Source: Rhyacichthys aspro (taxonomy: Eukaryota > Chordata > Actinopteri > Gobiiformes > Rhyacichthyidae). Taken from it: 64,000 nucleotides of DNA. Under the pieces are notes generated by a model. It was not told the origin of the DNA, made no database searches, and saw only the letters and a program-made list of their open reading frames with translations. The stretch is from assembly GCA_036850595.1 (NCBI GenBank), contig CM072159.1, positions 1,230,529 through 1,294,528 on the forward strand, in the 5' to 3' direction. The position numbers were made by a program, and so were the translations under genes. Positions 1 through 11,289 of the stretch are shown here, one piece after another (the first letter of the stretch is position 1; each line of letters opens with the position of its first letter).

Positions 1-1
1 C

Positions 2-73
2 CACAGGTCAGAAGCGCTCTTGTGCCTGCTCCAGGCCCTGGCTCTGAAGCCTGAACTGGCCCCTCACCTGTAA
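2..73 (+). CDS. possible 3' end of a coding exon, unknown protein
   Basis: An open frame enters from the left edge, reads HRSEALLCLLQALALKPELA and a few more residues, and stops with TAA at 71-73. The Leu/Ala-rich helical composition looks coding, but only 23 codons are visible and no splice site is included. It may be a terminal exon of a gene left of the window or an alternative end of the gene whose exon starts at 539. It could also be chance. Confidence 0.25.
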   Translation, partial: HRSEALLCLLQALALKPELAPHL

Positions 74-538
74 TTACAGTCCCTCGAGTACTGTCCCGTA
101 CCGTTCTGCTCCAATGGGAACGAGGCAGATGGACTGGATCAGGCCCAGCCCAGTCACCTGCACCTGGGCTTCTATTTCCTTCTGTATAACTAAATAATTA
201 TTTTTGTTTTTTATTTAAGTTTCAAATATTGAAGAGTCTTTGCTCTATATATGTGTGTACAGTTACTCAGAACTGAGTTAGTCTTTTTGTTTCTCTTACT
301 GCAGTTGTTATTAACAGACTACGTTTTATTTAAAATAAGCAGAACTTTTACTTGAAGGCAAGATCTTTAATGCAGCACCTCTAAACTGAGCTCAGATTGC
401 ATAGTGTTTAGTTACTTTTTACTTGGAAATTAAATATATATACCTTCATGAAGTGCAACTTGAGAATGTAGGACCTCACTGATCATACATCCTAGTTTTT
501 CCTGTCTAACTTAAAATCTTTGGCCCTGTGCTCCACAG
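74..538. other. non-coding, AT-rich; intron or 3' UTR
   Basis: No gene or repeat is recognised here. The segment ends in a pyrimidine tract and the acceptor AG at 537-538. It is therefore best read as intron, at least in its right half. Confidence 0.4.
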
Positions 539-884
539 CTCACTGGAGGAGGACAGTGAGTCAGGGGCCACGTCCAGTGATGACAGCCGCTCAGTGACGC
601 GTCGGAAACGCTCGTTCCTGGGCCATGACAGCTCATCCTCCTCCAGCGCAGAGGAGCAGGACGAGGAGGATGAAGAGGATGAGAGCCAGCCCAAGAGGAT
701 GGTCAGGCCCAAGAAAAGGGGCCGGCTGCAGAGACAAGATGAGTCCGACTCTGAGACCGGCGAGGGAAAGCGCCTGGAGGCCCAGGAGAAAGCCAAGAGA
801 CGACAGAGACACAACAAACTGCTGGCTCTGTCCCAAAGAATGAAGGCCCGGGTCCCCAACCGCAGGAGAAGCCGCCTCAAACAG
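539..884 (+). CDS. internal exon of an unrecognised Ser/Glu/Lys/Arg-rich protein
   Basis: The exon is bounded by an acceptor (CCACAG before 539) and a donor (ACAG|GTGCTA after 884). It starts with one base of a split codon and ends in phase 0, giving about 115 residues. The order is an acidic Ser-rich stretch (EEDSESGATSSDDS), a basic RRKRS site, a run of six Ser, an acidic run (EEQDEEDEEDES), then a strongly basic part (RPKKRGR, EKAKRRQRHNK, NRRRSRLKQ). The basic clusters are candidate nuclear localisation signals, and the acidic Ser clusters suit CK2 phosphorylation. No catalytic domain is visible. The charge pattern suggests a nuclear chromatin or RNA-associated protein, but I do not recognise the family and give no symbol. 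The open frame runs on past 884, but that part enters a SINE and is not coding. Confidence 0.55.
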
Positions 885-1033
885 GTGCTACCGCCCACAC
901 TGACCACAGTGTCATTCTCAGGCAGGGTTTGCAAATCCTTTAGTGTGAACATTCCTGTAGCTGTGAGAATGACAAATAAGAACCATTTAAGCTTTTACAG
1001 AACATTTTGGAAAAAAACATCCTTGGCTGGTTC

Positions 1034-1369
1034 TGGCTGACTCAAACATCGTCAGCTAACTCTGGTCTTTCTGTGAAGAGTCTGCATGTTTTCCCCATGT
1101 CACCGTGGGTTCTCTCCGGGTACTCCTGCTTCCTCCTACTGCCCAAAGACATGCATGTATAGCTCAATTGGCAACTCTAAAGTATCCCTAGTGAATGAAT
1201 GTGAGAGTGAATGGTTGTCTGTCAATGTTCATCTCTAAGTGTCAGCCTTGCGACCAACTGGCCACTGTTGAGGGTGTACCCTGCCTAAGGCCCAAAGCTG
1301 CTGGGATAGGCCCCAGCCACCCGTGACCCCCAAGGCGACTAAGCTGTAGAAAATGAATGAATGAATGAA
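1034..1369 (+). repeat. V-SINE (DANA/Mermaid-type), 5'-truncated copy
   Basis: The conserved SINE body is present, including GCATGTTTTCCCCATGTCAC, GGGTTCTCTCCGGGTACTCC, CCAAAGACATGCATG, the GGGATAGG segment, and a GAATGAATGAATG tail. The tRNA-like head is missing. Three related copies occur near 11.3, 21.5 and 26.8 kb. Confidence 0.75.
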
Positions 1370-2114
1370 GGACATTCTGGTGTTGTGTAAATCTAAAGTA
1401 ACAACTGATGTACTTGAACACAAGCTCTTTACACAACATATTTATTTTTTTGGTGGCTCAAATGATACTGCTGATTCTTCACTTACTTCAAGAGGTTGGG
1501 AAACAGCTGTCTCTGTTGTGGTGAGTGCACATGATTTTCTCCAGCCTTTCTCCAGTTTCTCCTACACCCTCTGGACTTTTGTCCATGTGTGAACGCACAG
1601 GTCAGGAGAAAGGCTGAGGCCAATTCTCCACAAACTAGACATGTCAGGATTCTGAGGCTAGGTGTTGAATTTTGGAAAGTTGAAGGTTTGCTGGATGTTT
1701 GAAATTGAAATGTCGTTCTTTCCATGGTTTAACACCATATGACTTATCCCGAATCTTATTTCTTACCGTGGGAATTGATCCAGTTGCTTCTGAGTGAAAG
1801 GCCACAACTTTGACCACTAGACTGTTGCAGAAAACAAGGGAAAGGTGGATGGGAAGGGCTTAAAACAAGTTAGTAAGTCTGAGGCATTAAGACCAAAATT
1901 TTGTCACCTCTGAAATTCTACAGTTGAGTATTGCATAAAAGAAAAAAGTCTTAGATTTCCATCCTTTCACACAGTGGTGGATGTTAAATGTTAAGCATCA
2001 AGTTTCAGCACTTGACTATATTTTAGAGGGACATAATAAACTAGCTGAGTTGAATGAAAAGTTTAGATGGCAAGAGGATCTGGAGGGAATGTTATCTAAC
2101 ACAGATTGGGAAAA
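1370..2114. other. intronic, no gene recognised
   Basis: This is AT-rich sequence with only short chance frames and stops in all frames. It lies inside the putative intron 885-9278 of the left-edge gene. Confidence 0.4.
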
Positions 2115-2469
2115 TACAGTCACAAGAAAAAGTATGTGAACCTTTTGGAATTTCATTTTCTGCATACATTTGTCATAAAATGTGATCTGATCTTCATCTA
2201 AGTCACAACAATAGACACAGTCTCCTTAAACTAATACCACATAAACAATTATATGCTTTCATGGTTTTATTGAACACAACATGTAAAATTCACAATGCAG
2301 GTCCTTTGGATTTTATAACTGTTTGACCCTGTAGTTCCTGTAGTTGCAGATCAGACCTGCACAATGGTCAGGAGGAATTTTGAACTGTTTCAGTTCAACA
2401 ATATTCTTGGAATGTCTGGTGTGAATTGCTCTCTTGAGGTCATGCCACAGCATGTCAATCAGGTTGAAG

Positions 2470-3150
2470 TCAGGACTCTGACTGGGCTATTCCAGAAGGC
2501 ATATTTTCTTCTGTTGTTAATTTACTTCTGTGCTTTGGGTCATTGTCCTGTTGCATCACCCATCCTATGTTGAGCTTCAGTTGACAGACAGATGGACTTA
2601 AGTTCTCCTGCAAAATATCTTCATAAACTTTGTAATTAATTTTTCCGATTATAGCAATCTGTCCAGGCCGTGAGGCAGTAAAGCTGCCCCAAACCATAAT
2701 GCCCCCTCCACCATACTTAACAGTTGAGATGAGGTTTTGATGTTGGTGTGCTGTGTCTTTTTTCTCCACACATAGCGGGTGGTTTGGTTTCATCTGTCCA
2801 CAGAATATTTTGCCAGTGGTGCTTTGGAATATCCAGGTGCTCTTTTGCAAACTTCAAAAGCAAACATGCAGCAATGTTTTTTTTGGACAGCAGTGGCTTC
2901 CTCCGTGGTGTCCTCCCATGAACTTTATTCTTTTTACACTTATCACAGAGTTGTCTTGTCATCTTTACAGGACGGCCAATCCTAGGGAGAGTACCAATAG
3001 TGCTTAACTTTCTCCTCTGTCTTACTGTGGACTGATGTACATCAAGGCTTTTAGAGATACTTTTGTAACCCTTTCCAGATTAATGCAAGTCAACAATTCT
3101 TTATCCTAGGTCTTCTGAGAGCTCTTTTGTGCAAGGCATGGTTCACATCT
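2470..3150 (-). pseudogene. Tc1-like DDE transposase remnant
   Basis: Read on -, the segment begins near 3150 with a helix-turn-helix-like N-terminus (PCTKELSED, then a GRPVKMTRQL segment). It continues through KPLLSKKN, KEHLDIPKHHW, ILWTDETK (first catalytic Asp), KYGGGGIMVWGSF and [11 protein letters not shown] (second Asp). The frame changes several times and the C-terminus is cut near 2470. It is the transposase of the enclosing element and cannot be active as read. Confidence 0.85.
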
Positions 3151-3404
3151 GTAGCAACATTTTGTGAAGAGAGAGAATTAGGCTAAGTGATGAAGTTACA
3201 TTGTTTCGGGGCACCACCTCAAAGAGGAAAAGAATAATAAAGCCAAATATGAATTTAAACGTGATTTCTTAGACAGCCTTTACTGAATATGAAGAGAAAC
3301 AACCAGAAACTGAAGCATAAATTAATGAGAAATGATGACGTTTATTGCCGATGATGGTTCAGAGTTGAGTGGAAAGAAAAAATGTTGTAATGTAATGTAA
3401 AGGT

Positions 3405-4241
3405 GCACCAGCAAAAGGGATAACCGAAGCCATGAGAGGATTGTCAGGCAAAATCCATTCAAGAATTTGGGGGACTGAGGCTGGAGTCAGCGCATCAAGA
3501 GCCACTACACACAGACGAATCCTAGATATGGGCTAAAAATGATGCATTCCTCGGGTCAAGCCACTCCTGAACCAGAGGCGTCACAATCGTCTTTCGTGGA
3601 CTGTGGAGAAAAAGAACTGCTCAGTGGTCCAAAGTCCTGTTTTCAGATGAAAGTAAATTTCGCATTTCATTTGGAAATCAAGGTCCCAGAGTCTGGAGGA
3701 AGAGTGGAGAGGCACAGAAACCAGTGTGAAGTTTCCACAGTCAATGATGATTTGGGCTGCCATATCATCTGCTGGTGTTGGTCCACTGTGTTTTCTGAAG
3801 TCCACAGTCAGTGCAGCCATCTACCAGGAAATTTTAGAGCACTTTAAGCTTCCCTTTGCTGACAAGCTTTATGGAGGTGCTGATTTCATTTTCCAGCAGG
3901 ACTTGACACTTACCCACACTGGCAAAGGTACCAAAAGCTGGTTCAGTGACCATGGTGTTACTGTGCTTGATTGGCCAGCAAACTTGCCTGACCTGAACCC
4001 CATAGATTCTCTATGGGGTATTGTCATGAGGAAGATGAGAGACATCAGACCTAACAATGCAGATGACTTGAAGGCTGCTATCAAAGGAACTTGGGCTTCC
4101 ATTACACCTGAGCAGTGCCACAGGCTGACTGCCTCCATGCCATGCCGCATTGATGCAGTAATTCTTGCAAAAGGAGGCCCAACCAAGTATTTAGTGCATA
4201 GAAATGAACATACTTTTCAGAAGCCTGACAGTTCTGTTTAA
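3405..4241 (+). pseudogene. Tc1-like transposase, degraded N-terminus, open C-terminal half
   Basis: The last 171 codons (3726-4241) are open and read MMIWAAISSAGVGPLCFLKS, IYQEILEHF, FQQDLTLTHT (second catalytic Asp), DWPANLPDLNPIDSLWG and KGGPTKYLVH. In the LPDLNPIDSLWG motif the usual catalytic Glu (PIENLWG) is replaced by Asp. The preceding region (3405-3725) matches the same family (SASRATTHRRILDMG, KPLLNQR) but has stops and frame changes. Confidence 0.8.
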
Positions 4242-4362
4242 AATATCCTTTTTATTGATCTTATGTAATATTCTAATTTTCTGAGGCCCTGAATTTTGGG
4301 TCTCCATTATCTGTTAGCCATAATCATCAAAAGGCTTGAAATATTTCTCTCTATGTGTAATG

Positions 4363-4717
4363 TGTAGGGGAATTGGGTTACTGCCTTAGAGCTTTGAAGT
4401 ATTGGACCACATAAAAGGACTGAAGCGAGTCTGGATGTCTTAAGCAGGAGAAGTTTATTACCATCAAATACAGTCAACACAGCGTAGTATTGAACATTCA
4501 AGTCTGGCTATGCTTTCATTGGTCAGAGTTTATAATACCTCGTAGAAGGTCAATACGCAAACAGTACAATAACAAAGAGTTGGTATTCAGTTGTTATTCA
4601 GCTGATTAGGTTAGAGGTTGGAGACATGTTATCCTGCAGGTGTCTGAGTCTATCTGTTGACAGAGCCCAAGGCTCAGGGCATCACAACCTTACCATAGAT
4701 CCCAAAATTCTCTAACA
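4363..4717. repeat. solo LTR with 5-bp target duplication
   Basis: A 355-bp segment starts TGTAGGGGAATT and ends AATTCTCTAACA, so its ends are near-perfect inverted TG...CA termini. It is flanked by identical TAATG (4358-4362 and 4718-4722). Removing it rejoins the Tc1 tail. No coding sequence lies inside, so it is a solo LTR left by recombination of an LTR retrotransposon or retrovirus of unknown family. Confidence 0.8.
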
Positions 4718-4829
4718 TAATGAATCTATGTGGTATATGGGTTTCACTTTTTGAAATGAGTAACAAAAAATACTGACCTTTTTCATGATATTCAAATTTT
4801 TTGAGATGTACATGTAAATGAGTGCTCGG

Positions 4830-5760
4830 GCATTGCCCTGAAAAGTTGAAGACAAAGAGACAAACAAAACTATTGAATGACTTAACTGAACACTGAAAAA
4901 CTCAAAACTTGAGAACAAATGAACAACTCAAAAGACTAAAACTAGAAAAGAACTGAACTTATGTGCCAACACTCTCAAAGCTGTTTTATCTTTTTTGGAA
5001 CTTAGAGAGGCATGTCTACGCAATGGCGGGAAAAGTTTCTTTGTCCAACTTGGAGGGGTTTTAAAGGTAAGGCTTCATATTACCATCTTCAAATATTGTG
5101 GCACAATTAAACACTCATTTATACCCAAATGTATCAACAACATATGGATCTCATAACAGAATGTATGTAAACATAAAACAATGTTTTTATGGTGAATAAT
5201 TGTAGTCCTTTAGAATGTACATATGTATTCACAGTTAGAACAACATTTCTTTAGGATGTATGTACATGTATTCACATTGACAACATAAACAGGACAACAT
5301 AAAAAATGATCTAGTCTTTTATTCAAAAAGTAAAAGTCTTTATTCATTAATTAGCAACTGTTAAGTCTGTTAGTTGATCCTTCAGTGTTTATTGAAGTTT
5401 GTTCTTTTGGAAAGGAATGTGGGGATACAACGTGAAAGTGAGTTTGTAAGGCCTCATAATTTACAGTGGTGCCATCCATGCTAAGCACAGATCATGTCTG
5501 TCGTCAGGAAAGATCCTTCAAGTCCATCAGGTTAAAGCCATGTTCACAAGAAAGATATAATGTTAGCGGGTCTGGAAATTCCGTTTGTCCTTGAGGTCAA
5601 AAAGGTATGCTACACATCAGGCAAAGGCAAAGAACTGCAAACTCAAAACTGTTGTGTGTTTTTTATAGGGCAGGGCAGTTTAAATCAACACCTCCAATCT
5701 TGTCACATTAATTGGACTCCAGGTTGGCTGACTCCTGACTCTGATTGGAGAAGTCATTAG
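4830..5760. other. unassigned sequence inside the nested Tc1 block
   Basis: This AT-rich sequence has no protein homology that I can see. It lies between the end of the inner Tc1 and the right inverted repeat of the outer Tc1, so it is inserted DNA or a decayed further element. Confidence 0.3.
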
Positions 5761-6179
5761 CCTAGGGGTTCACTTTCTTTTTCCACCCTGAACTGTGAAT
5801 GTTTACATGTTGTGTTCAATAAAAACATGAAAACATATAATTGTTTGTTTGGTATTAGTTGAAGAAGACTGTGTTTGTCTATTATTGTCACTAAGATGAA
5901 GATGAGATCACTTTTTATGACCAATTTATGCCGAAATTCAGGTATTTCCAAAGGGTTTCACATACTTTTTCTTGCCACTGTATAAGTGTAGTGGTACATA
6001 ACACCATCACCTCTCAGTTTTGGAGAGAATTTGCTTGAAAATTTGAAATGAGATACTTTACAACACTAATGGGAGAGACTGTGGAGAATTCCAAGCAAAT
6101 TACATCCATATCTTCTGGCCATGACCCATTTTAAATGTTTATTGGGAAGAAATATGTAAATAATGTGTGGCTGAAACTG

Positions 6180-8640
6180 GATGTTCAAATTAAAAAAACA
6201 GTATAATGCAGAGACTGAGGCACTCAATGGTTTTAGAAAAAGCCTTTATTATTTCATGGCTGTTGTTTTAAATTTAAAGACGCCAATGTGTTTCGGCCTT
6301 TCTTGGCCTTCATCTGAGCATGAACACAAGAAAGGAACAAAATGGCTGTCAGGGCTCTTTTATTCCTGGAGGTCACATGAGCAGGTCATTTGTTCAATTT
6401 AAATAAATACATGCACTACGCATGTCTGCATAGTTTTACAATAATATAAATGGCAAGTCAGAAATAACAATTGACATTTTAAGGAGAGTAACCACAGAAA
6501 AAATATAATTTAGCATAGAAAGTGAAGTAAAGTTTTAAATTCAAGACAATGATAGAAAGGAACAAAGTCAAGTCAAGTTCTTTATTGAGGGCTGGATATT
6601 GTGTGGCCTTTAGAGTATATGTCCAGTATGATTCTCTTTGCAGAAGTAGCTTAAGTCTATCCCCACACCTTGTAGACATTTTAATATGTTCAGTTGCACA
6701 TATTTTCAAGCTGTTACAATTCACATGTCCTAACTCTTTGTAATGTACTGTCATACTGTATTGGAGGTTGCTTGTTTTGATAGCATATTTATGCTCAGCA
6801 AGTCTGGTTTTTAATTATCCTCCTTAATCCTACTTAGGACTAAGCGATAGCTTAGAAGCATCCACATGGGCACTCCTGTAGACCACATATGAGGTATTCA
6901 AGTTAATGAATGATTTTTATATCATATTTTTGGTCCGTATTAACATCTATTAAGAAGTTTGTGTTCACCATATTGCGACAATGGTTACAGTTGCCAAACT
7001 TAAAGTTCCCAGTTTTAGTCCCAAGCCATGTTTTTTTGTTGCAGAGGAGTTAAGTGGCTTTTTGTCAGTCTATCAATTAGAGTAGGGGCTTCTCTGAAAC
7101 AGATTGTTGGTCTTTCTGGTAGAGCTTCTCTAAGTTCACATTTTAGTATATATTCCAATTTCTCTTTGTAATTTGGTTGATTGCATTTGCTTTGTCACTA
7201 TATTGTGGACTTGGTTAGAGTTATTTTGTGGCTTCTCTTTATCAGTTAGCTGCTGTTCTCTTTTTAGATTTTTGGGCCTTTTGGTATGCTTGTGACACAG
7301 TATGATGTTTATAGCCCCTGTCTCTGAACCTTTTGGTCATATCTTTGGCATTTAGTTTAAAATCTTCATCTGAATCACAGATATGTTTAAGCCTTTTGAA
7401 ACTGACCATAGGGTATATTGTTAATTAACCTAGGAGGGTGAAAGCTGTCTGCCCTAAGTAGAGTATTATATTCAGTAGGCTTCCTGTGTATAGATGTATG
7501 CAAGTCTCCATTGTCGTCCTTGGAGATTTTAATATCCAGGAAATTTATTTCAGATGAGGAAAATTCTAAACCGAGTTTCACATTGTTGTTCACATTCCAC
7601 AAGTGAGTTTAGTCTCACATATTGTGTTATTTAAATAATAGTGAAATTATTTTAATTCTGCATCAGTACTAGACCATGTGAGAAGAATATCATTTATGTA
7701 CCAACCCTACCATATGCTCTTGTCTCTAGGTATTTAGGTTGGAATAAAAGCATTTTTCCCAGAGACCCATAAAAAGGTTTGCATAGTTGGGAGCAAAGCA
7801 AGCTCCCATAGCTGTACCCTTTTCTGTTTAAAAAGTTGATTTTGAAACAAAAACACATTGTTATTGAAAGTCCACTTTGTTAGTTTTGAGATTAATGAAC
7901 TTGGGGGCAGCTCTTCTTCAGTTCTTATATTTGAATAATGTGTCAAAGCCTTTAGTCCATCTTTGGGATCAATATTCACTAAATAAGTCACTCAATAAGC
8001 AGAACCAATGTTCTTCATATCATTGATTTTGTTTAATACTTGTGTGCTGTCTTGAAGGAACGAAGGTAAGTTGCACACATATGTTCCCAAAACTCATGAC
8101 CTCTGCGGTGTATTGGTCCCTGCCCCCGGCAACTACTGCTCCTTCTTTATCAGCCCTTTTTATTACATTTTTTTCATTCTTAGATAACCAGTTAATTGCC
8201 TCTCGATCTTCTTTTGAGAGATTATGTCTTCTTTGAAGCAAGAACTTTATTGTTGTCAGAGGACACATTCTTGTAGAAGGTAGTCAGAATTTGATTAGAG
8301 TTTGATAGAGACATTTGGCATAAAGGAGGATTTTGGCTTGAAAGGTGTTCTCGTAGTATCTGTCTGGCTGCCTGATCACAGCGATGCCTGATTTGGGTTT
8401 GAGTGGTATCATACTTGGAGTTGGAAAGTGCGATAGAGCTTGAACAGATCCACTTGTCTGAAATTCTTTTGCTGTGTTTGTGGGGGCAAATGTGAGACCA
8501 CTGAATAGGACTGACACTTGGGTGGATGTGAGTTGGACATCTGAAATGTTTATGACTTGTTCATTCTGGTCTTGCTTCTCGTGAAGCGATAACTTGATGC
8601 TCTTGGTTAAAAACAGTATGGCTGACACCCATTTGCATCC
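6180..8640 (-). mobile_element. Penelope-like retroelement (RT plus degraded GIY-YIG), 3' end at left
   Basis: Read on -, the order is an N-terminal segment (8640-8000: KPKSGIAVIRQPDRYY, NLSKEDREAINWLSKN, IKRADKEGAVV), then reverse transcriptase (7990-7730: IDPKDGLKALTHYSNIRTEE, TFNNNVFLFQNQLF). More RT follows (7600-7390: SSSEINFLDIKISKD, IHRKPTEYNTLLRADSFHPP). Last is a GIY-YIG-like C-terminal remnant (about 6900-6480: VHYKELGHV, CGDRLKLLLQRES). The left end carries the GTGTTTCGGCCTTTCTTGGC block often seen at the termini of these elements. Frames are broken throughout, so it is dead. Confidence 0.75.
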
Positions 8641-8644
8641 CTGA

Positions 8645-9278
8645 ATCCCAATTGCTATAGTGGGGATCGAACCCTTTGCCTCTGATTGAAAGACCATGGG
8701 TTGTTTTTTTGTTTTTTTTAGACAGTTGTGAACACATGGGTAACTTGGAAAAGAAGGGCCTAACTCCAGCTGAATCTGAGGTATTTAGGACTCACTTTGT
8801 CACCTGTATAAATCTTTCAGTCGATATTTTTCTAATCGGAAGTAGTTTATGGATTTGGTCAGTGCCAATCAATGCCGATCAATATCAAGGCATTCAGCTG
8901 TTTTGGGGAAATTGAAAAATCTATATAAAATCAGTGGTGATTATCGTTGGAGGCTCAAAATAATTGTTTCGTTTTTTTTTACTTTTAATGTTGAAATTTG
9001 TTGCAGAATTATTAAATATTCCTTTGGAATTATATCAATGCTGGAAGTAATAGTACGCTAGATCAATTTATGTGGAATGTTTGGATTGTTGAATTTTTGA
9101 CATTGGTGGAATGGTGTGGGACTAGTTAGCGTCCAAAGTTTGGTGGAATGATAAGACTAAATCCACAAATTAGCTGTGGATGCTGTGCTGAAGCTCAACA
9201 TTCACACAATAATTCCAATTCACACCGGTATATGTCTTTGCCCAAAACGTAAATTTTCATTCACTGTTTTTCTTTCAG
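8645..9278. other. intronic, no gene recognised
   Basis: AT-rich sequence with poly-T runs. It ends in a polypyrimidine tract and the CAG acceptor of the next exon (AG at 9277-9278). Confidence 0.4.
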
Positions 9279-9569
9279 GACAAAGACGACGAAGAAGAGG
9301 TGAAAGGAGATCAGGCTGAAGGAGAGAACGGAAACAAGGAGATGAGCGAGGGAGGTGGAGATGAGGAGACAAAGAACAAACAAGGAGATGAGGAGGCAGA
9401 GGAGGCCAGAAAGGAAGGAGGAGACGAAGGGACAAACAATGAAGGAGGAGACGAGGAGGCAGAGAAGGCCAGAAAAGAAGGAGATGATGAGAAGACAAGG
9501 AAGGAAGAAGGAGACAGCCTGAAAGAAATGAGGAAGGAAGAGGGAACACAAAGTGAAGAGGGCAAATAA
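9279..9569 (+). CDS. terminal exon, Glu/Lys/Gly-rich acidic tail
   Basis: The exon follows a good acceptor (TTTTTCTTTCAG) in phase 0 and runs 96 codons to TAA at 9567-9569. It encodes a low-complexity tail built of loose repeats such as EGGDEE, EGDDEK and EARKEGGDEG, after DKDDEEEVKGD. Its phase fits the donor at 884. The simplest model therefore joins Lys-Gln of the first exon to Asp-Lys-Asp-Asp here across an 8.4-kb, transposon-filled intron. The family is unrecognised, and the join is inference needing transcript evidence. The opposite strand is open too, but only as a shadow of the GAG/GAA codon bias. Confidence 0.6.
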   Translation, partial: DKDDEEEVKGDQAEGENGNKEMSEGGGDEETKNKQGDEEAEEARKEGGDEGTNNEGGDEEAEKARKEGDDEKTRKEEGDSLKEMRKEEGTQSEEGK

Positions 9570-10010
9570 GTATTGTACATCGGCTCCTGTTCTGAAAGAA
9601 AGTGATGTCAGCAGAGTGGGCAGGGCTGAGCTCAGCTGAGAATTTTTTGCGCAGACTCTGCTGTGACTAGCTGCTGGTTGATGATGTCAGAACACTCTGT
9701 TAACTCTGTTTCTACGTTGCCATTGGTTTGAGCTCTGACTTTTAGTTTAGATCATGTTTGAGTATTTTAGACTAAACTCAAATTTAGTTTGTAAAAAGTG
9801 TTTTAATGCTAAAACATATTTCATTAAAAAAAAACCTGTACTCACAAGACACAGCAACTTAACTAAAGTGTAGTAATTGGTATTTAACCTCTCCACTGGC
9901 TTCTGTCATATACAGTCATCATGATCACTTCATTTTTCAGACAATTTACAGTTTTAATAGTTGTTCTTTCATATATGGCCTCAAAATAAAGCCAGTCAAA
10001 GAATACTTTT
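9570..10010 (+). other. putative 3' UTR of the left-edge gene
   Basis: Non-coding sequence follows the TAA. A canonical AATAAA lies at 9985-9990, so cleavage would be expected about 10-25 bases downstream. Confidence 0.5.
9985..9990 (+). promoter_or_regulatory. polyadenylation signal AATAAA
   Basis: Canonical hexamer (TCAAAATAAAGCC), 416 bases after the stop codon of the acidic-tail exon. Confidence 0.5.
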
Positions 10011-11289
10011 ATTTATTAATTGGTACATTTCACTTTTATATGTGCAATGCCAATACAAGTAAAAGAAGAGCAGTCTTTCCTGACACTGAGGCAGACTTCA
10101 GCTGGTGGCACTAAAACACAACCCGGATCTAGAGATGGTCACCAGAGTGTGGGCCGAGCTTACACAAAGTCCACAACTGCCATTAATGTCATCACTCATC
10201 TTGTAGACATCACTAAGCTGACAACAACTCACTCCATCTTGCTTGTCTATTTTGAATCATCTGAACTTTGAAAGCACTTTTTAAAAAATCTGTTTGATGG
10301 GTGATGTGTTGGGCCCAAACCTTCACCGAAATGTGTGAGGACTAGGCTCTGGTTGAACCTAAACTCCTAAAGACTGTGTTTGAAAAAAAGTCTTAGTCTT
10401 TTCGAAAGTGGACAGAACACACAAAGTAATGTGGTTTTTGAAAAGCAATTTATTAGAGCTCACTGAGATTTAAACTGATCTGGACTGGTGCTGATCCAAG
10501 ACTCCTTTGGAGGAGGGGACATTTTGTTCTGAAGAGTGAAGTTATGTATTCTTAGTATTATCTATTATAAGTGCTGCTTTTGTTTTTGTTATATTACATA
10601 TATAATAGTGTCATGTTTTGTCTAGAGTCCATTTAAAAACGTGATTTTTACGAACAAACAAGCTTCTGAAGCAGATGAAGTCAAACTTCTATAACTGTTT
10701 TTACACTAAAGAGTGAGGAAGTAGCTCCAAATGTTTTTCAGTTTATTTGACCTTAGTGTCATGGTACACATCGTATTTACTTAGTACTTTTGAAACAGTA
10801 AAATGTTTAAAAAGTAACTAACGAAATACACTTTAGTTTTGTAGAGACAAGGTCACAGTAAAGTAACAGTCGAGTTAACGTGCAGTTTGTTAATGCAAAC
10901 TTTAAAAGTATCCTCAGTTCATACATTTTGCCATATTTAGTCATGGTAATGGTGTCGGAGATCTTTATTTATTCGACTGAACATGAAGGTAAAGTTAGAC
11001 CATGGCTGATCCTTATGAACTGAAGATCTGAAGCAGAACATTGTTCTCTGTAAATGAGCTGTAAATAGCTTTTATTATAGTTAATATAATTTTTTGCTGT
11101 AAAGCTGCTGCATTTACGGACTGACTGAAGAACAGGAGAAATACCTTTCTGTCTTCCCTTCATGTTATGTTCAGGTGCAGTCAGATTTCCGAGCTGTCTC
11201 TAGACCTACTCTGTGTCTAAAGCTCTAAGGCTCTGTCATGAATAAAACTCATGTAGAAAAACATTTCTCTGTTCACATGATTCTTCGCA
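10011..11289. other. intergenic, no gene recognised
   Basis: AT-rich with scattered short frames only; no protein motif or clear repeat is seen. Confidence 0.4.

Larger units (their letters stand above)
3390..4826 (+). mobile_element. second Tc1-like element nested in the first
   Basis: A + strand Tc1 relic whose 3' non-coding end (CATAATCATCAAAAGG, later TTCACTTTTTGAAATGAGT and ATTTTTTGAGATGTACATGT) matches the usual tail of fish Tc1 elements. That tail is split by the solo LTR at 4363-4717. The 5' terminal repeat is not recognisable, so the left limit is approximate. Confidence 0.7.
2117..5980 (-). mobile_element. Tc1/mariner element with long inverted repeats, interrupted
   Basis: Both ends read CAGT(C/G)(A/G)CAAGAAAAAGTATGTGAA pointing inward and are flanked by TA (2115-2116 and 5981-5982), the Tc1 target. 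Homology between the two ends continues for roughly 185 bp (2117-2301 against 5793-5980), the IR/DR type of Tc1 transposon. The element spans 3.9 kb instead of the usual 1.2-1.6 kb. Its right half, about 3160-5760, is filled by a second Tc1 relic, a solo LTR and unassigned sequence. Confidence 0.85.

Noticed and set aside
885..1040. Extension of the first exon's open frame to 1040
   Set aside because: It passes a good donor at 884/885 and runs into V-SINE sequence, so it is intron read-through.
4307..4501. 64-codon - frame in the solo LTR
   Set aside because: No motif, and it crosses the LTR boundary into the Tc1 tail.
9220..9580. Leu/Ser/Pro-rich frames on the - strand
   Set aside because: They mirror the GAG/GAA-rich codons of the + exon, which has the acceptor and stop.
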